The position numbers and the translations under genes were made by a program. A stretch of DNA of 64,000 bases from Treponema sp. OMZ 787 (lineage in GTDB: Bacteria > Spirochaetota > Spirochaetia > Treponematales > Treponemataceae). The stretch lies in assembly GCF_024181225.1 (NCBI RefSeq), contig NZ_CP051198.1, positions 1,240,001 through 1,304,000 on the forward strand, given 5' to 3'. Below the pieces are notes generated by a model, which was not told the DNA's origin, searched no databases, and was given only the letters and a program-made list of their open reading frames with translations. Positions 17,001 to 25,286 of the stretch are shown in pieces (the stretch's first letter is position 1; the number at the start of each line of letters is the position of its first letter).

Positions 17001-17777
17001 ATGGGTATAATAGACTTATTTAAAAAGAAAGGCAATGTAAACAATATTCTAAAAGAAGGCTTAAATGATGAAAAAAGGGATATGATCCGCGGTGTTGTCG
17101 ACTTATCAGATACGGCAGTAAAAGAGGTTATGATTCCGCGTATTGATGTTGATTTTTTGGCCCTTGATACGCCTAGCGATGAAATCTTAGACAGAATATC
17201 TGAAAGCGGGCACTCCCGTTTTCCCGTATACGATGAGTCCATCGACAATGTTATCGGAATCCTTTATGTTAAGGATATTATTAAGCTTCTAACAAAGAAC
17301 CAAAAAATTGAACTTGATAAGATAGTGCGCCGTGCATTTTTTGTTCCGGAGTCAAAAAGGATTGATGCTCTTTTGGCCGAATTTAAAAGACGCCATGTTC
17401 ATATTGCCGTTGCCGTTGATGAGTACGGCGGTGTTTCAGGCATTGTCTGTATGGAAGACATTATCGAAGAGATTGTAGGCGATATACAGGACGAATTTGA
17501 CAATGAGGGAGAAGATATTACAGAAATCGCCTCAGGAGTCTGGCTCTGCGATGCCCGCGTCGATTTGGATGATCTGGCCGAAACAATTAAAAGCGAAGAC
17601 TTGCCGGTAGACGAGTTTGAAACCTTGGGCGGCTTTGTATTCGATCTTTTCGGAAAAATTCCTGCCAAGTATGAAAAAACGGCATGGAATGACTACGACT
17701 TTATTGTTCAGGATATGGACGGCCACAAGGTAAAGACCGTCAAAATTGTTTATAACAAGAATTCTATACAAAATTAG
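17001..17777 (+). CDS. CorC/HlyC family CBS-domain protein
   Basis: This 258-residue cytosolic protein has two CBS domains (~45-170: VKEVMIPRIDVDFLALD, HSRFPVYDESIDNVIGILYVKD, HIAVAVDEYGGVSGIVCMEDIIEEIVGDIQDE). A CorC_HlyC transporter-associated domain follows (~180-255: VDLDDLAETIK, FETLGGFVFDLFGKIP). It lacks the membrane DUF21 domain, as in E. coli CorC (YbeX), which is also encoded next to ybeY. Relatives were named haemolysins (TlyC), but a role in Mg/Co efflux or ribosome function is better supported. It starts 2 bases after ybeY. Confidence 0.88.
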   Translation: MGIIDLFKKKGNVNNILKEGLNDEKRDMIRGVVDLSDTAVKEVMIPRIDVDFLALDTPSDEILDRISESGHSRFPVYDESIDNVIGILYVKDIIKLLTKNQKIELDKIVRRAFFVPESKRIDALLAEFKRRHVHIAVAVDEYGGVSGIVCMEDIIEEIVGDIQDEFDNEGEDITEIASGVWLCDARVDLDDLAETIKSEDLPVDEFETLGGFVFDLFGKIPAKYEKTAWNDYDFIVQDMDGHKVKTVKIVYNKNSIQN

Positions 17778-17788
17778 GGAGGGAAGTT

Positions 17789-19765
17789 ATGAAAAAGCCT
17801 TTTTTCGGATTTATATTTATTGCTTTATTTTCAGCTTCTTTATTTTGTAATCCAGCAGACCTATATCAAAAAGGTGCGGAATATCAGGCTAATGAAGATT
17901 GGTATGGGGCTATCGAAATGTACCAATCCGCTTTAAAGGAAAACCCCTCTTATAATTTGGTATATCAAGGGCTTGCAGAATGTTTTTATGCCCTCGACGA
18001 GTACGACCAGGCCCTGTCCTTTGCAGAATCGGCCCGTAAATATAAAAAAGATGATCCCGATTTACAAAACCTACACGGGTTTATTTTAGTAGGCCTTGGG
18101 AAAATAGATGAAGCCAAAGTTCTTTTTAATCAAGTCTTAAAAAAATATCCCAACAATCCCGAAGCCCGTTTCGGCTTGGCCGAAATAGAGGTTTCCCAAG
18201 GAAAGCTCTATCTTGCTTCAGAGATGTATAAGCAAAACCTTCAGCGTCAGGGTGAAAACAGAAAGGCCCTTCTTTCCTTAGCCCTCGTAAGCTATGAGGC
18301 CGGAAATGTTAAGCAGGCCGAAGACTATATAAAACGGGCCTTAAAATACCATGGGGATAACCCTCAAGTCCACTATTTTGCAGCCTATTTAAATTCCCTT
18401 GACGGAAGACTTGAAGAGGCAGAAGGCCGTATTTATTCGGCTCTTAAACTAAAAGAAGATTATGATGAGGCCTATGCTCTTTTAGCTTCAATTTTATATG
18501 CACAAAGACGTTATGAAGAAGTTATAAAGATTTCGGACATGAGGATTTCAAAAAAAAGGGACAGGGCAGATGCCTGGTACTTAAAAACCTTGAGTTTAAG
18601 GCGGCTTGAGCGGTACGGCGAGGCTATAAATGCCGCTAAGGTAGGCCTTTCCTTGGATGCCGATGATGAAATAATGCGCTGTCTTTTAGAAGAAATCGCC
18701 ATAGAAAATTTAAATTTTGAAGATTCTTTCCGTATGGAGCTTTCAAAATACCATGCCGAAAGAGCCCTCGGCTTTTCCCGCAGGAATATGACCGATCAGG
18801 CCCTCTATGAGTACAGGCGTACCTTAAAAATATATCCTTATGATGTCGAAAGCAGGGAGGCCTATGCAGGTATCTTGCTCCGTCTGGGCTATCCCGAAAG
18901 ATATTTGGAACAGATGCTCTTTATTCAGTCCATAGCAAAAAGCAATACAAGGGTAAATGATGCAGTTGAGGCCTATGAAAAATATCTTTTAGGTTCTATC
19001 CAATCAAAGTGGCGTATAGATCCTCTTTATTTGGATAAGGCACACATATCCATAGGCCTATTTTACGCCATGGAAAGCTCGAATGTTTTACATCCTGAGG
19101 CCGAGCGTATAACTCAAATCCTTACCTCGGATATTTTTTCTTATAATCCGAGACTGAAAATAACTTCTTATTCGGATAAGCCCGTAACTTACCGTGAGGC
19201 TTCAAAAAAATCGCGTACCGAAAATCAGGACTACTTCGGCATTATAAGGCTTAAAGAGAACAGAAGGGATATTCAAATCATATTGGAGCTTTATGTGTCG
19301 CGTACAGGTTCTCCCGCAAAAACATTTACCGTTTACCGTTCAGGCAATGACCGCTTTTCAAACGGCATAAGGCGGCTTTCTTCAATGCTTAATGAGGCAA
19401 TGCCCATTGTAGGCAAGCTTATAAACCGCTATCAAAATGAGGCCGTAATCGATATCGGCAAACACGATTCTGATTTTAAGGATTTAAAAATTGCCGTTAT
19501 ACGAAAGGACTGCTTGGTTATCGAAAAAGAAGGTCTGGGTATGGTTTTTGATCCGTCTGATCTCTTGGGCTATTTTGAGCCTTCAAAATCAGAGGAAAAT
19601 TTATCCGAGGGGATTTTAAAGAGAAACGGTTACTATGATAGAATGAATGCAGGAGACTCCGTAATTCTTTTTAGCGAAGAGACAAAAGAAAAAGAGCTTG
19701 AATATTATACGGATGTCGGCCAAAAAAATTCTTTATTACTCTTACTTCTTAGGAAAATTCGCTAG
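17789..19765 (+). CDS. Exported TPR-repeat protein
   Basis: This 658-residue protein has a signal peptide (MKKPFFGFIFIALFSASLFC, then NPAD). The Cys at the end could make it a lipoprotein (SLFC-N), though the box is imperfect. Residues ~22-400 hold roughly ten TPR units (e.g. YQKGAEYQANEDWYGAIEMY, PEARFGLAEIEVSQGKLYLA, YDEAYALLASILYAQRRYEE). The C-terminal ~250 residues are a mixed domain without a family I know. It is probably a periplasmic scaffold. GGGAGG precedes the ATG. Its end overlaps the convergent downstream gene by 24 bases, so both 3' ends are antisense to each other. Confidence 0.75.
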   Translation: MKKPFFGFIFIALFSASLFCNPADLYQKGAEYQANEDWYGAIEMYQSALKENPSYNLVYQGLAECFYALDEYDQALSFAESARKYKKDDPDLQNLHGFILVGLGKIDEAKVLFNQVLKKYPNNPEARFGLAEIEVSQGKLYLASEMYKQNLQRQGENRKALLSLALVSYEAGNVKQAEDYIKRALKYHGDNPQVHYFAAYLNSLDGRLEEAEGRIYSALKLKEDYDEAYALLASILYAQRRYEEVIKISDMRISKKRDRADAWYLKTLSLRRLERYGEAINAAKVGLSLDADDEIMRCLLEEIAIENLNFEDSFRMELSKYHAERALGFSRRNMTDQALYEYRRTLKIYPYDVESREAYAGILLRLGYPERYLEQMLFIQSIAKSNTRVNDAVEAYEKYLLGSIQSKWRIDPLYLDKAHISIGLFYAMESSNVLHPEAERITQILTSDIFSYNPRLKITSYSDKPVTYREASKKSRTENQDYFGIIRLKENRRDIQIILELYVSRTGSPAKTFTVYRSGNDRFSNGIRRLSSMLNEAMPIVGKLINRYQNEAVIDIGKHDSDFKDLKIAVIRKDCLVIEKEGLGMVFDPSDLLGYFEPSKSEENLSEGILKRNGYYDRMNAGDSVILFSEETKEKELEYYTDVGQKNSLLLLLLRKIR

Positions 19766-20746
19766 TTCTACAAGGCAATAATGCGCCCATTCTTTTGCCT
19801 GGGACGGATACAGGTCTTGGGCTGTCAAAAATTCCAAGAGGGCCTCGTCATAAATGTTTTGGAAAAAGAGGGTCTGCCCTATATAAAAATGCGTCCTTGC
19901 GGAAACCCTGGAAGTCCTGCGTATTCTTAAAAAATTGCTTAGCTCAACCTTACATTTTTGCCAGTTTTTTGTATAAAAATGCTCATTCAGAATTCTTTGC
20001 AATTCCATACCCTCACCGCCGTCAGGCGTTTTTTTGTCGTCAGGAAAGATGTAGGGTTCAAGTCTTTGAGAAGATATAATAAATTCCCTAAAATCCCTTT
20101 TTTCCGCCGTAAGTGCGTTTATAATGGTTTCGGTTTGAGAGGAAAAAAATTCCGTCCTTTTTTTTGTGTGCTTTGAAGGGTTTAAAAAGGGGAGAGGAAT
20201 AGGGCGGTTTTGTACGGCAATATGTTTTTTCTCTTTTTCTTCGGAAGAACCGAAAACTTCGACAGGACTATTAATCGTGTTTATTCCGTTTATAAACTGA
20301 ATCTTGCCTGAGGCTATTTCATTTTCTTCTGCAATAGCATAGTAATAGGGTATTCCGGGAATCGGATAATCGAAAAAGGGAAGTCCGTCATCGGTTATGT
20401 TTGCAATCGGAACAGCTTCGGCAAGGGAGGTGATTGATGAAAAGGCCGTTGTTGACCTGTAAAGAATTAAATTTCTTCCCTCAGGTCTTGCTTTCCAGCT
20501 GATCATTACCGATTTTTCCCTTGTAAGAATAGAAAAGGAGAGAAAGGCAAAGTTCTCATTTTGTTGCAGGGCTTGCGGCTTTTCGGAAAATTCTATTTTT
20601 TCGGAACCAGTTTTATCGGGCCTTACCTCGGGTACGAGCTGCGGCTGTTCATTTTCTCCGGTAATAGATTCTCCTGTAAGAGCTTGTTGTTCTGCAAAGC
20701 AAAAAGATGTAACAAAAAATAAAAATAAAATCAAACCTTTCTTCAT
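19742..20746 (-). CDS. Exported protein with fibronectin-like and TPR-like regions
   Basis: This 334-residue protein has a signal peptide (to SFCFAE). After a polar linker, residues ~85-170 look like a fibronectin type III fold (VMISWKARPEGRNLILYRS, FFDYPIPGIPYYYAIAEEN). A Pro/Lys-rich linker follows, then a C-terminal helical TPR-like pair (TRTHFYIGQTLFFQNIYDEALLEFLTAQDLYP-type sequence near 285-325). This suggests a periplasmic binding or adaptor protein, but I cannot name its function. It is convergent with the TPR gene and divergent from the Bat operon. Confidence 0.6.
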   Translation of the reverse strand: MKKGLILFLFFVTSFCFAEQQALTGESITGENEQPQLVPEVRPDKTGSEKIEFSEKPQALQQNENFAFLSFSILTREKSVMISWKARPEGRNLILYRSTTAFSSITSLAEAVPIANITDDGLPFFDYPIPGIPYYYAIAEENEIASGKIQFINGINTINSPVEVFGSSEEKEKKHIAVQNRPIPLPFLNPSKHTKKRTEFFSSQTETIINALTAEKRDFREFIISSQRLEPYIFPDDKKTPDGGEGMELQRILNEHFYTKNWQKCKVELSNFLRIRRTSRVSARTHFYIGQTLFFQNIYDEALLEFLTAQDLYPSQAKEWAHYCLVELANFPKK

Positions 20747-20830
20747 ATCTTATATTTTCGGTCTTTTTTAAAAAAAAATCAAGAGGCCGATGTTTGCTCT
20801 TATGGCTTTGAGCCGGCGTTTTTGCATATC

Positions 20831-20859
20831 TTGAATAAAACTCGTTTTAATACTAAAAT
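20831..20859 (+). promoter_or_regulatory. Bat operon promoter (near-leaderless)
   Basis: TTGAAT (20831-20836), 17 bases, TAAAAT (20854-20859), then eight bases to the ATG at 20868. No Shine-Dalgarno lies between. Transcription would start one or two bases before the ATG. Confidence 0.55.
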
Positions 20860-20867
20860 ATAAACTT

Positions 20868-21812
20868 ATGAAAACCGGTTTTATCGCAGAAAGGGCAAAA
20901 CAGCTTAAAATCTCTTCTCTTTCGATTTCTGAAGGCTTACGGTCCGGCGGGTTCAGTTCGGCTTTTCGCGGTCAAGGAATAGAATTTGACTCGGTACGGG
21001 AATATGAGACCGGAGATGATGTGCGTTCCATTGATTGGAACCTTACGGCACGCAGTGGTAAGACCTTTGTTAAGATGTACCGCGAAGAAAGGGATTTAAG
21101 CATTTTTATGTGCTTGGATTTTTCGCTTTCGATGGAGCCGGGGCTAGATAAAATCAGTCCTAAGGAAAAAGCTATCGAAACGGCGGCCCTCCTAGCCTTT
21201 GCAGGGAGACATATGTTTTCCCCTGTCGGAGCTCTTTTTTTTGACGGAGAAAAGGGGCCCTTATTCCTTCCTCGGACCGGAGAAGAGCATATTTTGGCCG
21301 TATTAAAATCTATGGAAGATTTTGCCTTTTACAAAAACCGAAAGCCTTTAAGGGGAACTCAGCTTGCTTCTTCAATGACGGCTGCTTCCAAGATTTTGCG
21401 TTCGCGCTCCTTGGTAATAATAATTTCGGATTTTAAGGTGGAGGGCTATGAAAAGGAGCTTGGACTATTGGCTGCAAAACATGATGTTGTGTGTGTGAGG
21501 ATAAGCGGATCCATCGATTCTTTTTTACCGGAAGCGGGTTCGATAAGATTTAAAGACCCTGAAAATAATTTTAGGATGCTCTTGCCTACGGGCTCTAAAA
21601 CCTTTCAGATGGAATATAAAAAAAATTTTACTGAAGAAATATCGCGATGGGAAAATACATGTAAACATTCCCTTGCAAATCCTGTCTTACTCGATGTAAA
21701 TGAAGATACCGTAAAAGTATTGGGAGACTTCTTTTTATCTAAACAAAGCAATCAGCGTATTTCAAAAAATAATTTAGCAAAGTTGGGAGCGGATGTATGG
21801 AAGGCATTTTAA
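20868..21812 (+). CDS. DUF58 protein of the Bat (aerotolerance) operon
   Basis: This 314-residue protein has the DUF58 signature GIEFDSVREYETGDDVRSIDWNLTARSGKTFVKMYREERD near 43-84 and a vWA-like fold after it (IFMCLDFSLSMEP, a MIDAS-like DxSxS). DUF58 proteins accompany MoxR ATPases and vWA proteins in Bacteroides and spirochaete bat operons linked to oxygen tolerance or envelope integrity. It is the first gene of the operon here. A MoxR gene is not next to it. It overlaps the next gene by 16 bases. Confidence 0.85.
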   Translation: MKTGFIAERAKQLKISSLSISEGLRSGGFSSAFRGQGIEFDSVREYETGDDVRSIDWNLTARSGKTFVKMYREERDLSIFMCLDFSLSMEPGLDKISPKEKAIETAALLAFAGRHMFSPVGALFFDGEKGPLFLPRTGEEHILAVLKSMEDFAFYKNRKPLRGTQLASSMTAASKILRSRSLVIIISDFKVEGYEKELGLLAAKHDVVCVRISGSIDSFLPEAGSIRFKDPENNFRMLLPTGSKTFQMEYKKNFTEEISRWENTCKHSLANPVLLDVNEDTVKVLGDFFLSKQSNQRISKNNLAKLGADVWKAF

Positions 21813-22732
21813 TTCCCCAACAGGTTTTTGTGGGGGACTCCGCAGAATTTTTATTTCCCATAGATGCCTTGCAATCTTTTGATCCTTCGGTTTTAATGTC
21901 CGGCTCTTTTAAGATTGATAAGATAAAACAAAATACTTTTATGGATGTAACCTCCATTCAAATTAAAAAACAGGAAAAAAAAGAATACATATCCATAAAT
22001 TTTACTCCATGGGAAACCGGACCTATTTCTTTTCCTCCATTGACTGAGGCCGGTATTTACGATCCGATGCCTCAAGTTTTTATTTCTTCAATATTGGAAA
22101 CGGCAAATATTGAGGTTATCCAGCCTCCGCGTCCTCCTCTTTTACTGCCCGGTACAAGTTATCTGCTTTATCTTATCGCTTCAATAAGCGGTGTATTTAT
22201 TTTTACTTCGATAATGATTTTTTCTACGGTAAGAAAATATTTTTTTGTTTATTCTTTTTCGCGTGCTCAAAGGATAAGAATTAAGGCCTTGAATAAATCT
22301 TTGCGAAAATTAAAACGGCTTGTGTCTTCCGTTTCTTCTGCCGATAGTTTTGAGGTAATTACAAAACGAAAGGACTGGTTAAAGAAATTTGAATTTGCTT
22401 TTAGAAAATATTGTTTTAGTTTGACATCATCTGCAAAGGTGTTAAAATCGGAGGAGGGGGACTGTCTTACCTATTCGGAAATATTGGAAAACCTTAGACG
22501 GAAGTTTGAAACTACATACGGAGTTTACTTTGAATTTGAAAAAATATTTTTTAAACTTCAAGCTCTCCGTTTCGGAAATACGGAGCTAAAAGAAATTAAT
22601 TTTGAAATGGAAAGTATGTATTTTTTAAATCAAACTTTTAAGCTTATAAAAATTGCAGAATCCGAAATTCAAAAAATTATAAATTCCTCTCAAAAAGAAA
22701 AATTAAAATGCAAGGCGGATGCAAATGATTAG
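21797..22732 (+). CDS. Bat operon membrane protein of unknown function
   Basis: This 311-residue protein has an N-terminal beta-rich domain (~1-105, BatD/Ig-like: VFVGDSAEFLFPIDAL, INFTPWETGPISFPPL). One membrane helix follows (~117-138: YLLYLIASISGVFIFTSIMIF), then a basic cytoplasmic helical region. It fills the slot between DUF58 and the first vWA gene where other bat operons carry a small BatD-like/DUF4381 protein. Overlaps on both sides show that it is co-translated. Its role is presumably in the membrane-bound Bat complex. Confidence 0.65.
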   Translation: MEGILIPQQVFVGDSAEFLFPIDALQSFDPSVLMSGSFKIDKIKQNTFMDVTSIQIKKQEKKEYISINFTPWETGPISFPPLTEAGIYDPMPQVFISSILETANIEVIQPPRPPLLLPGTSYLLYLIASISGVFIFTSIMIFSTVRKYFFVYSFSRAQRIRIKALNKSLRKLKRLVSSVSSADSFEVITKRKDWLKKFEFAFRKYCFSLTSSAKVLKSEEGDCLTYSEILENLRRKFETTYGVYFEFEKIFFKLQALRFGNTELKEINFEMESMYFLNQTFKLIKIAESEIQKIINSSQKEKLKCKADAND

Positions 22733-23723
22733 TTTTAACCATCCCCTTATGTTTTTATTGATTTTATTTTTTCCCTTGTTTTTTATATTAAAAAAAAGCG
22801 GCCTTATTGAAAGCCCCGAGTTAAAATTAAATTTGGTTAATTGGAAAGGTTTTTTTCCTAAAAAAAATAAACTTATTGAATTCGGGAATCTATTATCTTA
22901 TCTTCTTTGGTATTGCGGTATTATTTTTTTGATAATAGCAATATCCGAGCCGGTGATTTTTAAAAACAAACAGGTTTATACTGATGCTGGAAGCTCGATA
23001 ATGTTTTTGCTGGATATAAGTCCTTCTATGGCAGCAAAGGATATGAACGGGGAAACGAGGATATCAAGTGCAAAAAAAATTATCAGAAAGTTTGTTGCAA
23101 AGTATCCGGGGGATTCTTTCGGTTTGACTGCTCTTTCCAGTTCTGCAGCTTTGATTGTGCCTCCTACAATCGACCATAAGGTATTTTTATCACGCCTTGA
23201 TTCTTTGAGTATAGGAGAGTTGGGAGACGGCACTGCAATCGGCATGGGTATTGCTGTTTCTTCTGCCTATATGACGCGGGCTAAGCTTAACTCTTCATAC
23301 ATTGTTTTACTTACCGACGGCGAAAATAACACAGGCGAAATTAATCCAAAAACGGCTGCAGAGGTTTTGGTAAATAAAAACATCGGCTTCTATGTTATAG
23401 GAATAGGAAACTCAGGCTATACAACCTTGGAGTATACAGACAGAAAAACGGGGAAGACATACTTGGGCTCTATCTTTTCCAAGTTTGACGAATTTGAATT
23501 AAAAAAAATAGCTCAATACGGAAACGGAAAATATGCATCGGCTTCCTCCCCCGAAATTCTTGAAGGAATCTTTAACACAATATCAAAACAGGTGCCTGCT
23601 GCCCAGTCGAATTTTACACAGATTATTGAAGATAATTTATATGACTATTTTTTATCGGCCGCAATAATTTCTTTTTTTCTTGTGTGGATTTTACGCAGAA
23701 TTTTTATGAGGGTATATCTATGA
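22725..23723 (+). CDS. batA: BatA, von Willebrand factor A membrane protein
   Basis: This protein of ~332 residues has two N-terminal hydrophobic segments (FNHPLMFLLILFFPLFFIL and LLWYCGIIFLIIAIS), then a vWA domain with an intact MIDAS: DISPSMAAKDM, a threonine in GDGTAIGMGI and LLTDGENNTGE. A C-terminal membrane helix follows (~310-325). The layout of N-terminal helices, vWA and C-terminal helix is that of BatA/BatB. I chose ATG 22725 rather than 22719 because AAGG lies at better spacing. It overlaps the preceding and following genes. Confidence 0.85.
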   Translation: MISFNHPLMFLLILFFPLFFILKKSGLIESPELKLNLVNWKGFFPKKNKLIEFGNLLSYLLWYCGIIFLIIAISEPVIFKNKQVYTDAGSSIMFLLDISPSMAAKDMNGETRISSAKKIIRKFVAKYPGDSFGLTALSSSAALIVPPTIDHKVFLSRLDSLSIGELGDGTAIGMGIAVSSAYMTRAKLNSSYIVLLTDGENNTGEINPKTAAEVLVNKNIGFYVIGIGNSGYTTLEYTDRKTGKTYLGSIFSKFDEFELKKIAQYGNGKYASASSPEILEGIFNTISKQVPAAQSNFTQIIEDNLYDYFLSAAIISFFLVWILRRIFMRVYL

Positions 23724-24688
23724 TAGCTTTTGAAAATTCGGGGTATATGTTTTTTATTTTATTTTTAATTCCTGCATGGTTCATTTTTTATATCAACCTA
23801 AAAAAAATAAAAAAGGCCTATTCGAGCTTGGAGAATACAAAAAAAATAATCAAAAAGGCTAAGATAAGAACCTTGTTTTTTTCGGCTGCATGGATTTTTA
23901 TGATCTTAGGTTTGGCCTGTCCCCTTTGGGGTTCAAAACCTGTTTCCGTAAGGAGGCGGGGGGTATCGGTTATGTTTGTTTCCGATATTTCAAAAAGCAT
24001 GAGCCTTCAGGATATTAAACCCAGCCGTATTGCTGTGCAAAGACAGTTTTTAAAAGTCTTGCTTGAAAAAATGCATACAACCTCTCATGAGCCTGCTGTA
24101 GGACTTGTGCTTACAAAGGGTGAAGGCGTTTTATCGGTGCCCTTAAGTTTTGAAAAAAATGCCGTTTCATCCGCTATTGATGCCTTATCCCCTCTAATCC
24201 TTTCTGCCTCAGGCACTAATCTTGAAGCCGGAGTTTTACGGGCCTTGGATTCTTTTGGAGAAAACAGGGGAAACTCAAAAATAATAGTTTTATGCACTGA
24301 CGGCGGCGAAACATCAGGCTCTCTTTTAAATGCTGCAGAAAAAATAAAAAAAACGGATGCGGTGCTTATCATTGCAGGCTTCGGTACTCTTGAAGACATT
24401 AAGATAAGAGTCCTTGATGAAAAGGGAAATACTCAATTCAGGGAAGCAAGATTGGAAGAAGAATTTTTACAAAAGGCTGCAAATATAGCCGGAGGTGAAA
24501 GTATGTATATACCGGCATTAAGTTCCGGAGCTATAGAAAGCATTTTAAAAATAATAGATACAGGCGTAGAGGGGCTTGAAAAAATGGTTTATATACAGGA
24601 ACCTGTAAAAAGGAATTTTGAAATGCTTTTACTTTCTTTTATTTTTTTATGTTTGGGCGGTATATCCTTTTATGGCAAAAATAAATAA
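23720..24688 (+). CDS. batB: BatB, von Willebrand factor A membrane protein
   Basis: This 322-residue protein has two N-terminal membrane segments (FFILFLIPAWFIFYINL and TLFFSAAWIFMILGLACP), a vWA domain (VSDISKSMSLQDI, SASGTNLEAGVL, VLCTDGGETSGS) and a short C-terminal membrane helix. It is paralogous to the upstream BatA. The start at 23720 gives an ATGA overlap with batA and has GAGGG 7 bases upstream, which an earlier TTG lacks. Its 3' end overlaps the batC start by 17 bases. Confidence 0.85.
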   Translation: MIAFENSGYMFFILFLIPAWFIFYINLKKIKKAYSSLENTKKIIKKAKIRTLFFSAAWIFMILGLACPLWGSKPVSVRRRGVSVMFVSDISKSMSLQDIKPSRIAVQRQFLKVLLEKMHTTSHEPAVGLVLTKGEGVLSVPLSFEKNAVSSAIDALSPLILSASGTNLEAGVLRALDSFGENRGNSKIIVLCTDGGETSGSLLNAAEKIKKTDAVLIIAGFGTLEDIKIRVLDEKGNTQFREARLEEEFLQKAANIAGGESMYIPALSSGAIESILKIIDTGVEGLEKMVYIQEPVKRNFEMLLLSFIFLCLGGISFYGKNK

Positions 24689-25286
24689 ACTCATCTTTAT
24701 AATTGTTTTTATTTTTTTTATATCCTCATGCAGTAAAATCGATAAGGCAAGGCTTAATTTCCTTTCGGGATATCTTGCATGGAAACAAAATGATTGGAAC
24801 ACAGCTGCATCAAAATTTTTTAAATCGGTAGATTTAGGCAAAGAAATTAATGATGAAAAAATAAAAGACTATTCCGATTTTGCGATAGGCTCTCTTTATC
24901 TTATGCAAAATGAAGATTCCTCGGCTCTTGCCCGTTTTGAAAATATCAAGGAGAATACCGATAAAAGATTGGATTCCTATATTTACTATCAAAAAGGAAT
25001 AATTTCATTTAAAAATCATGAATACGAAAAAGCCGTCATGTTTTTTAAAAAATCCCTTGAACTTAAGCCGGACAGTGTAGATGCTAAAATCAATTTTGAA
25101 TTGAGTATGCGTTATCAAAAAAAACAAAAAGACAAGCCTGCAAATTCAAAGGGAGCTGCCGTTATCGAAAATAAACAAGACGATTTATCTGAAAAGACAA
25201 TTTTAAATTTAATACGAAAAAAGGAGAAAGAGCAATGGCAAAAAAAAGAACAGGAAAACAAACAGCCTCAGGCATTCGATTATTAA
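24672..25286 (+). CDS. batC: BatC, TPR lipoprotein
   Basis: This protein has about 204 residues from ATG 24672. The signal sequence ends in the lipobox FISSC, so it should be a lipoprotein. TPR units follow, e.g. LSGYLAWKQNDWNTAASKFF and YQKGIISFKNHEYEKAVMFF with SLELKPDSVDAKIN. The tail is very rich in Lys, Gln and Glu. It occupies the BatC position of the operon. An earlier start at 24618 would place the signal peptide internally, so I reject it. Its end overlaps batD by 52 bases, unusually long for this operon. Confidence 0.8.
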   Translation: MAKINKLIFIIVFIFFISSCSKIDKARLNFLSGYLAWKQNDWNTAASKFFKSVDLGKEINDEKIKDYSDFAIGSLYLMQNEDSSALARFENIKENTDKRLDSYIYYQKGIISFKNHEYEKAVMFFKKSLELKPDSVDAKINFELSMRYQKKQKDKPANSKGAAVIENKQDDLSEKTILNLIRKKEKEQWQKKEQENKQPQAFDY

